Assembly: GCA_002633185.1 (NCBI GenBank)
Contig: NWBM01000002.1
Location: 91,838 to 145,639 of the forward strand
Length of the DNA stretch: 53,802 nucleotides
Reading direction: 5' to 3'
Source: Lachnospiraceae bacterium Phil5
GTDB lineage: Bacteria; Bacillota; Clostridia; TANB77; CAG-508
The translations under genes were made by a program, and so were the position numbers. Shown here piece by piece: positions 42,293 to 51,046 of this stretch. Each line of letters opens with the position of its first letter. Position 1 is the stretch's first letter. Below the pieces are notes generated by a model. The model ran no database searches. It was not told the DNA's origin and worked only from the letters and a program-made list of their open reading frames with translations.

Positions 42293-42941
42293 TAGTACTA
42301 CTCACACACATAGTAGAACTAAACAGCAAATTAAATGGAAAACTATAGAAGCAATTATTATGGATATAATAGTTGCTTTTATTAGTCTTATAGTAATTGT
42401 AACTGCAATTAAACTTTTATTCGGAAAACAAATAAAAGCGGCAATAAACTACGCAGATATGATATCTATAAATACAAATAATAAAATGATAAAAGATATA
42501 AAATTTGATGTTGAAAAGAAAACAATAACTTCTTATCCAGAATATGGAACAAGATATGCAAATATAAAAATAGAATCATTAGATATTAATCTTCCTTTAT
42601 ACTATGGAGACAAGCTTGCTTATTTAAGATATGGAGTTGGACAAACAAGTGGCGCATATTTCCCAGGAGAGGGTGGAAGTATAATTTGCATGGGCCACAA
42701 CAATAGAAATTATTTGTACAACTTACCTAAAATAGAAAAAGATGCAATAATTGAAATACTAACACCATATGGCGAATTTAAATATAAAGTATATGATACA
42801 AAAATAATAAATATGTACCACGTAGATGAATTACCTGTTCAAAAAGAAGAGGAAATTTTAATGCTGTATACATGTTATCCAGTAAATACGCTAGGAGATA
42901 AAAAAGACAGATTTGTTGTTTTTGCAAGTAGAATACAATAA
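42285..42941 (+). CDS. Sortase (class D-like)
   Basis: The 218-residue protein has an N-terminal membrane helix (about 22-47) and a sortase domain with the catalytic triad visible: His in CMGHNNRN, Cys in LYTCYP, and Arg in KDRFVVFA. A TLXTC-like motif precedes the Cys. It should cleave LPXTG-like signals between Thr and Gly and join the protein to the wall. The gene overlaps the end of the substrate gene by eight bases. The start ATG is inside the previous gene, with AAGAAAGC as a weak ribosome binding site, suggesting coupled translation. Confidence 0.92.
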   Translation: MHNSTTHTHSRTKQQIKWKTIEAIIMDIIVAFISLIVIVTAIKLLFGKQIKAAINYADMISINTNNKMIKDIKFDVEKKTITSYPEYGTRYANIKIESLDINLPLYYGDKLAYLRYGVGQTSGAYFPGEGGSIICMGHNNRNYLYNLPKIEKDAIIEILTPYGEFKYKVYDTKIINMYHVDELPVQKEEEILMLYTCYPVNTLGDKKDRFVVFASRIQ

Positions 42942-42976
42942 AAACAAATAAATATTAAAATAAAGGAATGAGATAA

Positions 42977-43804
42977 ATGAAACGAGCAAAGAAAATAATA
43001 TCTTTTATATTGGCATTTGTGTTATCATTATCAATAATTGCTGTTTTTATTTTAGGTTATATAAATTCTGCATTATTTAGTGAGGTAAATATACGTACTT
43101 CAATGAAAGATACAAACTATTATTACAATATATATAGTATAATAAACGATACAGCAAATGATTATGTATTGCAATCAGGATTTGATAACAAAGTTTTAGA
43201 TGATGTAATAACAGAATACCAAGTTCAAGAAGATATGAATAAAGTAATAGATGGCTTATATAACAATAAAAAAGTTGAAATTGATACAGATAAATTAAAG
43301 AAAAAATTGCATGAAAATATCCAAAAACAAATAGAGGAAGAAAATCATGTTGTAACTGAAAGTACAAAAGCAGATATAGAAGAATTCGAAAAATCTGTAA
43401 TAGATGCATATAAATCAAATATTTTTTACTCACAAGATGTATTAAACAAAATAGGTTCGTACATACAGAAGATTCACAAAATATTGAACATAGCAGTAAT
43501 TAGTTTAAGTATAGCAATATTAATTTTAGCATTAATTATGTTTAAAGTATATGAACCATCAATAGGTGTTGCATTTATAACAGCTGGAGTATTTTTTATA
43601 ATAATAAAAGGGTTTTCAGTAATCAATTTAGCAATAAATAATATATTAATTTTGAATTGGGCATTCTCAAGAACATTAGTATATATATTAAATAACTTAA
43701 TACAAAAAATATTTGTAATCGGAATACTAATTACAATTCTAGGATTTTCTAGTATGTTGTTATCAGAATATATGAGACATAAGCCAAAACGTAAACAAAA
43801 ATAA
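42977..43804 (+). CDS. Four-helix membrane protein after the sortase (275 aa)
   Basis: I do not recognise the family. One N-terminal membrane helix (about 7-30) is followed by a charged extracytoplasmic domain of about 135 residues and three more membrane helices (about 170-190, 195-220 and 235-262). A basic C-terminal tail ends KPKRKQK. AAAGGAATGAG precedes the ATG. It lies 36 bases after the sortase gene and is probably in the same transcript. A role with the surface protein is possible but unproven. Confidence 0.6.
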   Translation: MKRAKKIISFILAFVLSLSIIAVFILGYINSALFSEVNIRTSMKDTNYYYNIYSIINDTANDYVLQSGFDNKVLDDVITEYQVQEDMNKVIDGLYNNKKVEIDTDKLKKKLHENIQKQIEEENHVVTESTKADIEEFEKSVIDAYKSNIFYSQDVLNKIGSYIQKIHKILNIAVISLSIAILILALIMFKVYEPSIGVAFITAGVFFIIIKGFSVINLAINNILILNWAFSRTLVYILNNLIQKIFVIGILITILGFSSMLLSEYMRHKPKRKQK

Positions 43805-43845
43805 TAAAAAACATAAGAATATAGCAAAAAACTAAAGTAAAATAC

Positions 43846-43874
43846 TTGAAAGTGAAGAAAAGTTTTGATATAAT
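43846..43874 (+). promoter_or_regulatory. Promoter of the polysaccharide regulatory genes
   Basis: TTGAAA, 17 bases, TATAAT. Confidence 0.75.
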
Positions 43875-43910
43875 ATCGCACAGACCGTATATAAGAAAGA
43901 GTGGGAGAAC

Positions 43911-44633
43911 ATGGAAGAGCTAGATTTAAAGCAATTATTAAAAATTTTTTGGAACAAAAGACTACAAATAATAGGTATAGTCATTGTATTTTTAATTTTA
44001 GGTGCAGTATATTCTTATGCATTTGTTAAGCCAAAATACAAGGCATATACAACCTTAGTTTTAGCTCAATCAGATATGATTGTTAAAGAAGGAACAAGTT
44101 CATCATCACAACAAACAATTACACAATCAGATTTAACATTAAATCAAAAATTAGTATCAACATATAGCGAACTTGTAAAAACTAAAAATATATTAAGAGA
44201 AGTTAAAAAGAATTTAAAATTAACAATAAGTGAAGAAACATTAAAGAAAAATGTATCAGTTAGTTTAGTTAAAGAAACAGAGCTTATAAAAATAACTGTT
44301 ACAAATGAAAATGCATTAGATGCAAAAAATATTGCAAATGAAATTGCAAAAATATTTTCACAAAGAGTAAAAGAAATATATAAAATAAGCAATGTTTATA
44401 TAGTAGATGAAGCTGAAGAACCTACAGCACCATACAATATATCACATATAAGAGATATATTAATTTTCGCTGCAATTGGTTTAGTTGTTTCAATTGCATA
44501 TGTATTAATCTCTAATTTACTAGATACAACAGTAAAATCGTCTGAAGATATTGAAAAAGAATTGAATGTTTCAGTATTAGCATCAATTCCAACAATGAAA
44601 GACAATAATATAGGTAAAGGAGGTTTATATTAA
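43911..44633 (+). CDS. CpsC/Wzz-type polysaccharide chain-length regulator
   Basis: The 240-residue protein has membrane helices near residues 20-40 and 180-205, with an extracytoplasmic helical region between. The start ELDLKQLLKIFWNKRLQII and the PTAPYNISH proline motif before the second helix are typical of the Wzz/CpsC family. In Gram-positive bacteria this protein is the activator of the separate kinase CpsD, which is the next gene; the stop and start overlap by one base. It controls polymer length and export. Confidence 0.9.
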   Translation: MEELDLKQLLKIFWNKRLQIIGIVIVFLILGAVYSYAFVKPKYKAYTTLVLAQSDMIVKEGTSSSSQQTITQSDLTLNQKLVSTYSELVKTKNILREVKKNLKLTISEETLKKNVSVSLVKETELIKITVTNENALDAKNIANEIAKIFSQRVKEIYKISNVYIVDEAEEPTAPYNISHIRDILIFAAIGLVVSIAYVLISNLLDTTVKSSEDIEKELNVSVLASIPTMKDNNIGKGGLY

Positions 44634-45592
44634 TGCAAAACGAAATAATAACATTTACATCTCCTAAATCATCTGTATCTGAAATATTTAGAACTTTAAG
44701 AACTAATGTACAATTTATGAATGCAAGTTCAAACCAGAAATCTATATTATTTACAAGTACTCAATCTGGAGATGGAAAAAGCTGGATAGCAGCAAATTTA
44801 GCTGTAACATTTGCACAAGCTGGTAAGAAAGTAATTATGGTAGATACAGACATGAGAAGAGGAAGAATGCATGAAATATTTGAATTATCAAATAGCAAGG
44901 GGTTATCTAACTATTTAATACTTTCAGTTGATAAGCCAGAGGAAAGACTTGGTGAATATATTCAACCTACAATGATAGAAAATTTATATGTAATACCAGC
45001 TGGGGTTGTGCCACCAAATCCATCTGAATTATTAACAAGTGCAAAAATGATAGATTTAATGAAAGTGTTAAACGGTATGGCTGATGTGGTAATTTATGAT
45101 TCTACCCCAAGTACAATGGTTACAGATGCTTTGGCAATTTCAAGATATGTAGGAACAACGCTTATTGTTGCTTCATACAAGAAAACAAAAATGGAAATTC
45201 TAAAAACAATTAAAAAGCATATAGAAAATGTTGGCGGAAGAGTTGGAGGAGTTATTTTAAACAATACTCCATCAAATAGAAAAGTATATGGAAAATCATA
45301 TTATTATGAAAGTTCTCTTGTTTTAGCTGAGCCTAAAAAGAAATCTATGTTTGATGTATTTAAGGGAATTGGAAAAAGTTTTAATAATGAAGAAGAAAAC
45401 CAAGTGGAAGAAATCAAACAAAAATTAGATAAAGTTGATGATGACAACTCAAAAATTGAAAATGAAGCTAACAGTAATCAAATAGATGCAGAAAGTAGTA
45501 ATAATGAAACAACAGGCGATAACAAAATAAAAGATGATGAAGAATTAAATATGCTATTAAAACAATTAACAAGATACTTAGAAACAAAATAA
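44633..45592 (+). CDS. CpsD-type tyrosine kinase (BY-kinase)
   Basis: The 319-residue cytoplasmic ATPase has Walker A STQSGDGKSWIAANLA, Walker A' VIMVDTDMRRG, and Walker B VVIYDSTPS. It is the Gram-positive separate-kinase arrangement, needing CpsC in the membrane. The C-terminal 80 residues are polar and low in tyrosine: only one Tyr is near the end (LTRYLETK). A Tyr-rich patch lies at KSYYYESS (about residues 222-229), which may be the phosphorylation cluster. The kinase couples polymerisation and export of the polysaccharide. A phosphatase gene follows. Confidence 0.92.
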   Translation: MQNEIITFTSPKSSVSEIFRTLRTNVQFMNASSNQKSILFTSTQSGDGKSWIAANLAVTFAQAGKKVIMVDTDMRRGRMHEIFELSNSKGLSNYLILSVDKPEERLGEYIQPTMIENLYVIPAGVVPPNPSELLTSAKMIDLMKVLNGMADVVIYDSTPSTMVTDALAISRYVGTTLIVASYKKTKMEILKTIKKHIENVGGRVGGVILNNTPSNRKVYGKSYYYESSLVLAEPKKKSMFDVFKGIGKSFNNEEENQVEEIKQKLDKVDDDNSKIENEANSNQIDAESSNNETTGDNKIKDDEELNMLLKQLTRYLETK

Positions 45593-45640
45593 TATATGAA
45601 TACTAAGTATAAAGCTTAAAGTGTAAAAAGGAGATTTGTT

Positions 45641-46405
45641 ATGATAGATATACATTCCCATTTATTAAATAATGTTGATGATGGATCACGTAATGTAATA
45701 GAATCATTTACTTGCTTAAAAATGGCAGTAGAAGCGGGTTTTACAGATATTATATTAACTCCACATTATATAGAAGGAAGTTTTGAAAATAGCTATGAGT
45801 TAATACAACCCAAAATTGAAGAATTCAGAACAAAACTTGAAGACAATAATATAGCTGTAAACATATACCATGGTAACGAAGTTTATATTTCAGAACATAT
45901 TGGAGAATTAATACAAAATGGGACTGTTGCAAGACTTGCTGGAAGTAGGTATGTTTTATTTGAATTACCAATGAATAGCAGGTTGTTGAATTTACATAAT
46001 TTGATTATGCAAATAAAAGAAACAGGAGCTATTCCTGTACTTGCACATCCTGAAAGATATGGGTTTGTACAAGAAAATCCTGAAGTGCTAAGAGAATTAA
46101 TTGCAAAAGGTGTTTTAATGCAAAGCAATTATGGAAGCATTATGGGACAATATGGAAAAAGTGCACAAAAAACCATTATTACAATGTTAAAAAGTAATAT
46201 GATTCATTTTTTAGGAACTGATACCCATAGAAATGGTCATATATATGCACATTTTTACAAGGTTAGAAAAGAATTTTTAAAGTATATTAGCAGAGAAAAA
46301 TTTGAAAGACTTACTACAAAAAATGCAAAACACATTTTGGATGATAGTTTATTTGAAATTGAAAAACCTACAGAAATAAAAGTAAAAAGAGGTTTTTTTA
46401 GATAA
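45641..46405 (+). CDS. CpsB/YwqE-type tyrosine-protein phosphatase (PHP family)
   Basis: The 254-residue metal-dependent phosphatase has the PHP motifs: MIDIHSHLL at the start, TPHY, a YHGNEVYIS region, LAHPERYGF, and GTDTH. It dephosphorylates the CpsD kinase and so resets export. AAAAGGAGATTTGTT precedes the ATG. It ends the regulatory unit with a strong terminator five bases downstream, and the enzyme genes have their own promoter. Confidence 0.92.
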   Translation: MIDIHSHLLNNVDDGSRNVIESFTCLKMAVEAGFTDIILTPHYIEGSFENSYELIQPKIEEFRTKLEDNNIAVNIYHGNEVYISEHIGELIQNGTVARLAGSRYVLFELPMNSRLLNLHNLIMQIKETGAIPVLAHPERYGFVQENPEVLRELIAKGVLMQSNYGSIMGQYGKSAQKTIITMLKSNMIHFLGTDTHRNGHIYAHFYKVRKEFLKYISREKFERLTTKNAKHILDDSLFEIEKPTEIKVKRGFFR

Positions 46406-46409
46406 AAAT

Positions 46410-46467
46410 AACACCTGTTTGAATTGGAATTTTAAGTCAAAAAAATAATTCAAATAGGTGTTTTTTT
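46410..46467 (+). terminator. Terminator after the CpsB-type gene
   Basis: AACACCTGTTTGAATT pairs with AATTCAAATAGGTGTT (one mismatch) and is followed by a T-run. Confidence 0.85.
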
Positions 46468-46513
46468 GCGTAAAAAAATAATACAAAAATTGACAAAAAA
46501 ATACATAAAACAC

Positions 46514-46542
46514 TTGCAATGAAATTCTTTTTAGAATATAAT
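46514..46542 (+). promoter_or_regulatory. Promoter of the bacillosamine/polysaccharide enzyme genes
   Basis: TTGCAA, 17 bases, TATAAT. Confidence 0.75.
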
Positions 46543-46570
46543 TTACAGGTATACAAAAGGAGGAAAAAAA

Positions 46571-48469
46571 GTGAAATATCTAAAAAAGCACAGAAACATT
46601 ATATTAAGATTATTAGACGTTTTTGTAGTAATATTTAGTTACTATATTACAGAGGTAATTTTAACCAACAATACAATATTAAACAGCAATATTTTATCAG
46701 CATTTTTAAATACAGTAGTAATTTCATGCATTGTATATATTGGACTTTTACAAATACTAAAAACATACAGAAATATGACAAGATATGAAACATTAGTGGA
46801 TTATATATTTTATGTTGTTGTGGGCGCAATGTCATGTGCAATTATGATATTATTAAAAATTTTCACCAAAATTGAACTACTAGACTTACGAACTCATTTA
46901 ATATCTGGAATAATTTGCGTAATGGGAATAGTAGGTTATAGAGTAGTATTAAGAAGCATTTTAAATTTTAAATTAGATAATAACAATAATAAAGACGATG
47001 AAAATGAAGAGTCTTCAACAAAGAAAAATGTATTAGTAATTGGAGCTGGAGAAGCTACAAAAATATTATTAACAACAATAAGAAACAGCATGAAAGATAA
47101 ATACAATATTGTTGGATTAATAGATGACAATACAAATAAAATTGACTATGTAATACTTGGAACTAAGATATTAGGAACAAGATATGATATACCGCGAATA
47201 TGTAAGGAACAAAAAGTAGACCTTATATTTTTCGCAATTTCTAATATATCAAGTGAAGGAAGAAGAAAAATATTAGAAATATGCCAGGAAACAGGATGTA
47301 AAGTTAGAATATTACCTGGTACAGCAGATTTAATAAAAAATAAATCGTTAATGCAAAATTTCAGAAATGTTGAAATAGAGGATTTATTAGGTAGAGAGCC
47401 TATAAAATTAGACAATAAAAACATTGGAAAATTAATTCAAAATAAAGTTGTTCTGGTAACAGGTGGCGGAGGATCTATTGGGTCTGAGCTATGTAGACAA
47501 ATTATAAAATATAAGCCAGAGAAATTGGTTATTGTAGATATTTATGAAAATAATTTGTACAGCATAGAACAAGAATTAAGGTTTAATTTTCCTAAAGCTA
47601 ATATTGAAGCAATTGTTGCAAGTGTTAGAGATAAAAAGCGTTTAGGAGAGATATTTGCACAATATAAACCATACTTGGTATTCCATGCAGCTGCACATAA
47701 ACATGTGCCATTAATGGAAACAAGCCCATTAGAGGCTATTAAAAACAATGTATTTGGAACATATAACACAGTAAATTGTGCGGATGAATATGGAGTTAAA
47801 AGATTTATTTTAATTTCAACAGATAAAGCTGTTAACCCAACAAATATTATGGGTGCAACAAAGCGTTTATGTGAAATGATAGTTCAGGCTAAGAATAAGG
47901 TAAGTGATACTGAATATGCTGCAGTACGTTTTGGAAATGTACTTGGAAGTAATGGGTCGGTTGTTCCATTATTTAAAAAGCAAATTGCTAATGGTGGACC
48001 TGTTACTGTTACACATAAGGATATTACAAGATTTTTTATGACAATACCTGAGGCTGTTTCATTGGTATTACAGGCTATGTCTGGTGCTGAAGGTGGAGAG
48101 ATTTTCGTGCTAGATATGGGAGAGCCTGTTAAGATTTATGATATGGCTGTTAATTTGATAAAACTTTCTGGGTTAGAGCCTAATGTTGATATTCCTATTA
48201 AGGTTACTGGATTGAGACCGGGAGAGAAGTTGTATGAGGAATTGCTTATGGCTGAAGAGGGATTAACTCAGACTAAGTTTGATAAGATCCATATTGCTAA
48301 GCCTATGGAGATTGATATGAAGGATATTAAGCATAAGCTTAGTGAACTTAATAAGTTGCTTGATAATTGTACTAATGAGCAAAAAGATGAGATTAAGAAG
48401 GTTATTGCTGAGTTAGTGCCTACTTATAGGGAGAGTAAAGGTAATGAGGTTGTTGAGAGTAAGACTTAG
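46571..48469 (+). CDS. PglF/CapD-type UDP-GlcNAc 4,6-dehydratase
   Basis: The start is GTG at 46571 with AAAGGAGG in front. The 632-residue protein has four N-terminal membrane helices (to about residue 135), a first Rossmann domain (VLVIGAGEATK), and the catalytic SDR domain: VTGGGGSIGSELCRQ, AAAHKHVPLMET, and STDKAVNPTNIMGATKR, where Met replaces the usual SDR Tyr as in PglF and FlaA1. It converts UDP-GlcNAc to the 4-keto-6-deoxy sugar, the first step to diacetylbacillosamine. The following three genes supply the later steps. The last 400 bases use T-ending codons far more than the start. Confidence 0.9.
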   Translation: MKYLKKHRNIILRLLDVFVVIFSYYITEVILTNNTILNSNILSAFLNTVVISCIVYIGLLQILKTYRNMTRYETLVDYIFYVVVGAMSCAIMILLKIFTKIELLDLRTHLISGIICVMGIVGYRVVLRSILNFKLDNNNNKDDENEESSTKKNVLVIGAGEATKILLTTIRNSMKDKYNIVGLIDDNTNKIDYVILGTKILGTRYDIPRICKEQKVDLIFFAISNISSEGRRKILEICQETGCKVRILPGTADLIKNKSLMQNFRNVEIEDLLGREPIKLDNKNIGKLIQNKVVLVTGGGGSIGSELCRQIIKYKPEKLVIVDIYENNLYSIEQELRFNFPKANIEAIVASVRDKKRLGEIFAQYKPYLVFHAAAHKHVPLMETSPLEAIKNNVFGTYNTVNCADEYGVKRFILISTDKAVNPTNIMGATKRLCEMIVQAKNKVSDTEYAAVRFGNVLGSNGSVVPLFKKQIANGGPVTVTHKDITRFFMTIPEAVSLVLQAMSGAEGGEIFVLDMGEPVKIYDMAVNLIKLSGLEPNVDIPIKVTGLRPGEKLYEELLMAEEGLTQTKFDKIHIAKPMEIDMKDIKHKLSELNKLLDNCTNEQKDEIKKVIAELVPTYRESKGNEVVESKT

Positions 48470-48554
48470 TACACTAAATAGCCGAAATTATATGAAAAGC
48501 ATAATAGAAAGAAAATTTAATATATTAGAAAAAAATGGAAAGAAGGAAACGAAA

Positions 48555-49688
48555 TTGGAAAAAAGAATATTTTTATCATCACCACATATGTCTGATGAAG
48601 GTTATGAAAAAGAATATGTAAAAGAGGCATTTGACACAAACTGGATAGCACCACTTGGAGAAAATGTAAATAAATTTGAGGAAGAATTAGCTGATTATGT
48701 TGGAACATCATATGCAGCAGCATTATCAGCAGGAACAGCAGCGATACATATGGCATTTAAAGCAGCAGGTGTTGGAAAAGGAGACATAGTATTTTGCTCA
48801 GACTTAACATTTTCTGCAACAGCAAATCCAATAACATATCAAGGTGCTACACCTGTATTTATAGATAGTGAAAAAGATACATGGAACATGGATCCAAAGG
48901 CATTAGAAAAGGCATTTGAAAAATATCCGAATGTTAAAGCTGTTATAGTAGTTTACTTATATGGAAATCCAGCTAAAATTGATGAGATTAAGGCAATATG
49001 TGATAAGCATAATGTAACATTAATAGAAGATGCGGCAGAGAGTTTAGGGTCTACATATAAAGGAAAAGAAACTGGAACATTTGGTAAATATGGTGTGTAT
49101 TCATTTAATGGAAATAAAATCATCACAACAAGTGGTGGTGGAATGTTAGTTTCTGAGGATAAGGAAAGAATAGAGAAGGTTAGATTTTGGGTAACACAAT
49201 CTAGAGAAAAAGAACGTCATTATGAGCATAAGGAGATTGGTTATAACTATAGAATGAGTAATATTGTTGCGGGAATTGGTAGAGGACAGTTAAAGGTTTT
49301 GGATAAGAGAATTGAACAGAAGACTGCAATTTATGATTTTTATAAAGATGCGTTTAAGGATATTGATGATATTGAAATGCAACCTGTTGTTGAGGAAACT
49401 AAGCCTAATCATTGGTTGTCTGCTATGACTATTAAGGAAGGGTCTAAGGTTAAGCCTATTGATGTTATGGTTGCTTTAGAAAAAGAAAATATTGAATCTA
49501 GACCTGTATGGAAACCAATGCATTTGCAACCTGTTTTTGCAAATTGTGATTTCGTTAAGGTTGGTGAAAATGCTGTAGGTGAAGATTTATTTAATAGAGG
49601 TGTTTGTTTGCCTTCTGATAGTAAGATGACTAGAGAAGAACAAGAAGCAGTTGTTAGGATTATTAAAGGGTTGTGGAACCAGGCTTAA
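48555..49688 (+). CDS. PglE-type DegT/DnrJ aminotransferase
   Basis: I choose TTG at 48555 (AAGGA seven bases before), giving a start EKRIFLSSPHMSDEG typical of the family; open upstream ATGs at 48444 and 48492 have no ribosome binding site. The 377-residue PLP enzyme shows DLTFSATANPI, EDAAESLGS, and the PLP lysine in FNGNKIITTSGGG. It should add the 4-amino group to the keto sugar made by the previous enzyme. The gene order and partners support UDP-4-amino-sugar formation in bacillosamine synthesis. Confidence 0.88.
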   Translation: MEKRIFLSSPHMSDEGYEKEYVKEAFDTNWIAPLGENVNKFEEELADYVGTSYAAALSAGTAAIHMAFKAAGVGKGDIVFCSDLTFSATANPITYQGATPVFIDSEKDTWNMDPKALEKAFEKYPNVKAVIVVYLYGNPAKIDEIKAICDKHNVTLIEDAAESLGSTYKGKETGTFGKYGVYSFNGNKIITTSGGGMLVSEDKERIEKVRFWVTQSREKERHYEHKEIGYNYRMSNIVAGIGRGQLKVLDKRIEQKTAIYDFYKDAFKDIDDIEMQPVVEETKPNHWLSAMTIKEGSKVKPIDVMVALEKENIESRPVWKPMHLQPVFANCDFVKVGENAVGEDLFNRGVCLPSDSKMTREEQEAVVRIIKGLWNQA

Positions 49689-49769
49689 TATTAAGGATTT
49701 TTTTGAAAATTACTGGAGTTTTAGATTATTTAGTAATTTTGAAGAATGAAGAAAAAGGGGATTTGGCTT

Positions 49770-50414
49770 ATGTATGCTAAATATTTTAAGAGAGTGTTGG
49801 ATTTTACTTTTAGTTTGTTAGCATTAATTATATTAAGTCCGGTTATGTTAGTTACCTATTTATTGGTTAGAATTAAACTAGGTAAACCTGTAATATTTAA
49901 ACAAAAAAGACCAGGGAAAGATGCCAAGATATTTGAATTATATAAATTTAGAACAATGACCGATGAAAAAGATGAAAATGGTAAGTTATTACCAGATGAA
50001 AAAAGATTGACGAAATTCGGTAAATTCTTAAGAAGTACTAGCTTAGATGAATTACCGGAATTAGTAAATATATTAAAAGGTGATATGTCTATAGTAGGCC
50101 CAAGACCATTGTTAGTAGAATATTTAGAGTATTATAATGATGAGCAAAAACATAGGCATGATGTAAGACCTGGTCTTACAGGGTTGGCTCAAGTTAGTGG
50201 TAGAAATACTATTACTTGGGAAGAAAAATTTAAGAAAGATATTGAGTATAAAAACAATTTAACATGCGGTATGGACTTAAAAATAGTTTTAAAAACTATT
50301 GCAAAAGTATGGAAACGTGAAGGAATATCACAACAAGGCGAAGCAACTGTAGAAAGATTTGATGTTTTACAAAGAAGAAATATGGAAGTTAAGGAGAAAA
50401 TAGCAAATGGCTAA
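49770..50414 (+). CDS. PglC-type initiating sugar-phosphate transferase
   Basis: The ATG at 49770 (GGGGA eight bases before) is preferred over 49746. The 214-residue membrane enzyme has one N-terminal membrane helix and the polyprenyl phosphoglycosyl transferase core: KFRTMTDEKDENG, LRSTSLDELPELVNILKGDM, and VGPRPLL, with RPGLTGLAQVSGRN after it. It transfers diacetylbacillosamine phosphate to undecaprenyl phosphate and starts the polymer or glycan. The small size is that of PglC rather than the larger WbaP type. It overlaps the next gene by eight bases. Confidence 0.9.
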   Translation: MYAKYFKRVLDFTFSLLALIILSPVMLVTYLLVRIKLGKPVIFKQKRPGKDAKIFELYKFRTMTDEKDENGKLLPDEKRLTKFGKFLRSTSLDELPELVNILKGDMSIVGPRPLLVEYLEYYNDEQKHRHDVRPGLTGLAQVSGRNTITWEEKFKKDIEYKNNLTCGMDLKIVLKTIAKVWKREGISQQGEATVERFDVLQRRNMEVKEKIANG

Positions 50415-51036
50415 AAATGTGGTAATAATAGGTGCTGGAGGGCATGGCAAAGTTATTGCGGATATAGTAGTAAAAAGTGGAGATAATGTAGTAGGATTTT
50501 TAGATGATAGCAAAGATGTTGGAGATGTTATTATAGAAAAATTTACAGTTATAGGTAAAGTAGAAGATTGTGAAAAACTTCAACAAGAAAATAAAAACTT
50601 ATTTTTTGTTATTGCCATAGGAAATAACTATGTTAGGAAAGAGATTTTTGAAAAATATAAATTGAATTATTATACTGCAATTCATCCTACAGCTGTAATT
50701 GGAATGGGTGTACATATTGGAACAGGTACTGTTATTATGGCTAATGCTTGTATCAATTCAAGTGCAAAAATAGGTAATAACTGCATAATTAATACAGGCA
50801 CTATTATTGAACATGACAATATTATTGAAGATAATGTTCATGTATCTCCAAATGCTACATTATGTGGTACTGTTAAAGTTGGAGAATATACACATATTGG
50901 AGCAGGTAGCATTATAAAAAACAATATTAGTATAGTAGATAACAGTATAATAGGTGCAGGGGCTGTCGTAGTAAAAAATATTGTAAAAAATGGAGTTTAT
51001 ATAGGAATTCCAGCTAAATTTAAAAAAGATAATTGA
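50407..51036 (+). CDS. PglD-type sugar O/N-acetyltransferase
   Basis: The 209-residue protein has a Rossmann-like N-terminal domain (VVIIGAGGHGKVIADIV, typical of PglD/NeuD) and a left-handed beta-helix of hexapeptide repeats ending VYIGIPAKF. His in IIEHDNIIED is in the catalytic place. It should acetylate the 4-amino group to give UDP-N,N'-diacetylbacillosamine. It overlaps pglC and is followed within ten bases by a glycosyltransferase. Confidence 0.88.
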   Translation: MAKNVVIIGAGGHGKVIADIVVKSGDNVVGFLDDSKDVGDVIIEKFTVIGKVEDCEKLQQENKNLFFVIAIGNNYVRKEIFEKYKLNYYTAIHPTAVIGMGVHIGTGTVIMANACINSSAKIGNNCIINTGTIIEHDNIIEDNVHVSPNATLCGTVKVGEYTHIGAGSIIKNNISIVDNSIIGAGAVVVKNIVKNGVYIGIPAKFKKDN

Positions 51037-51046
51037 GAGGTTGCTA

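Noticed and set aside
48444..48554. Extended N-terminus of the aminotransferase
   Set aside because: The extra residues overlap the end of the preceding gene, lack a ribosome binding site and do not match the family start.
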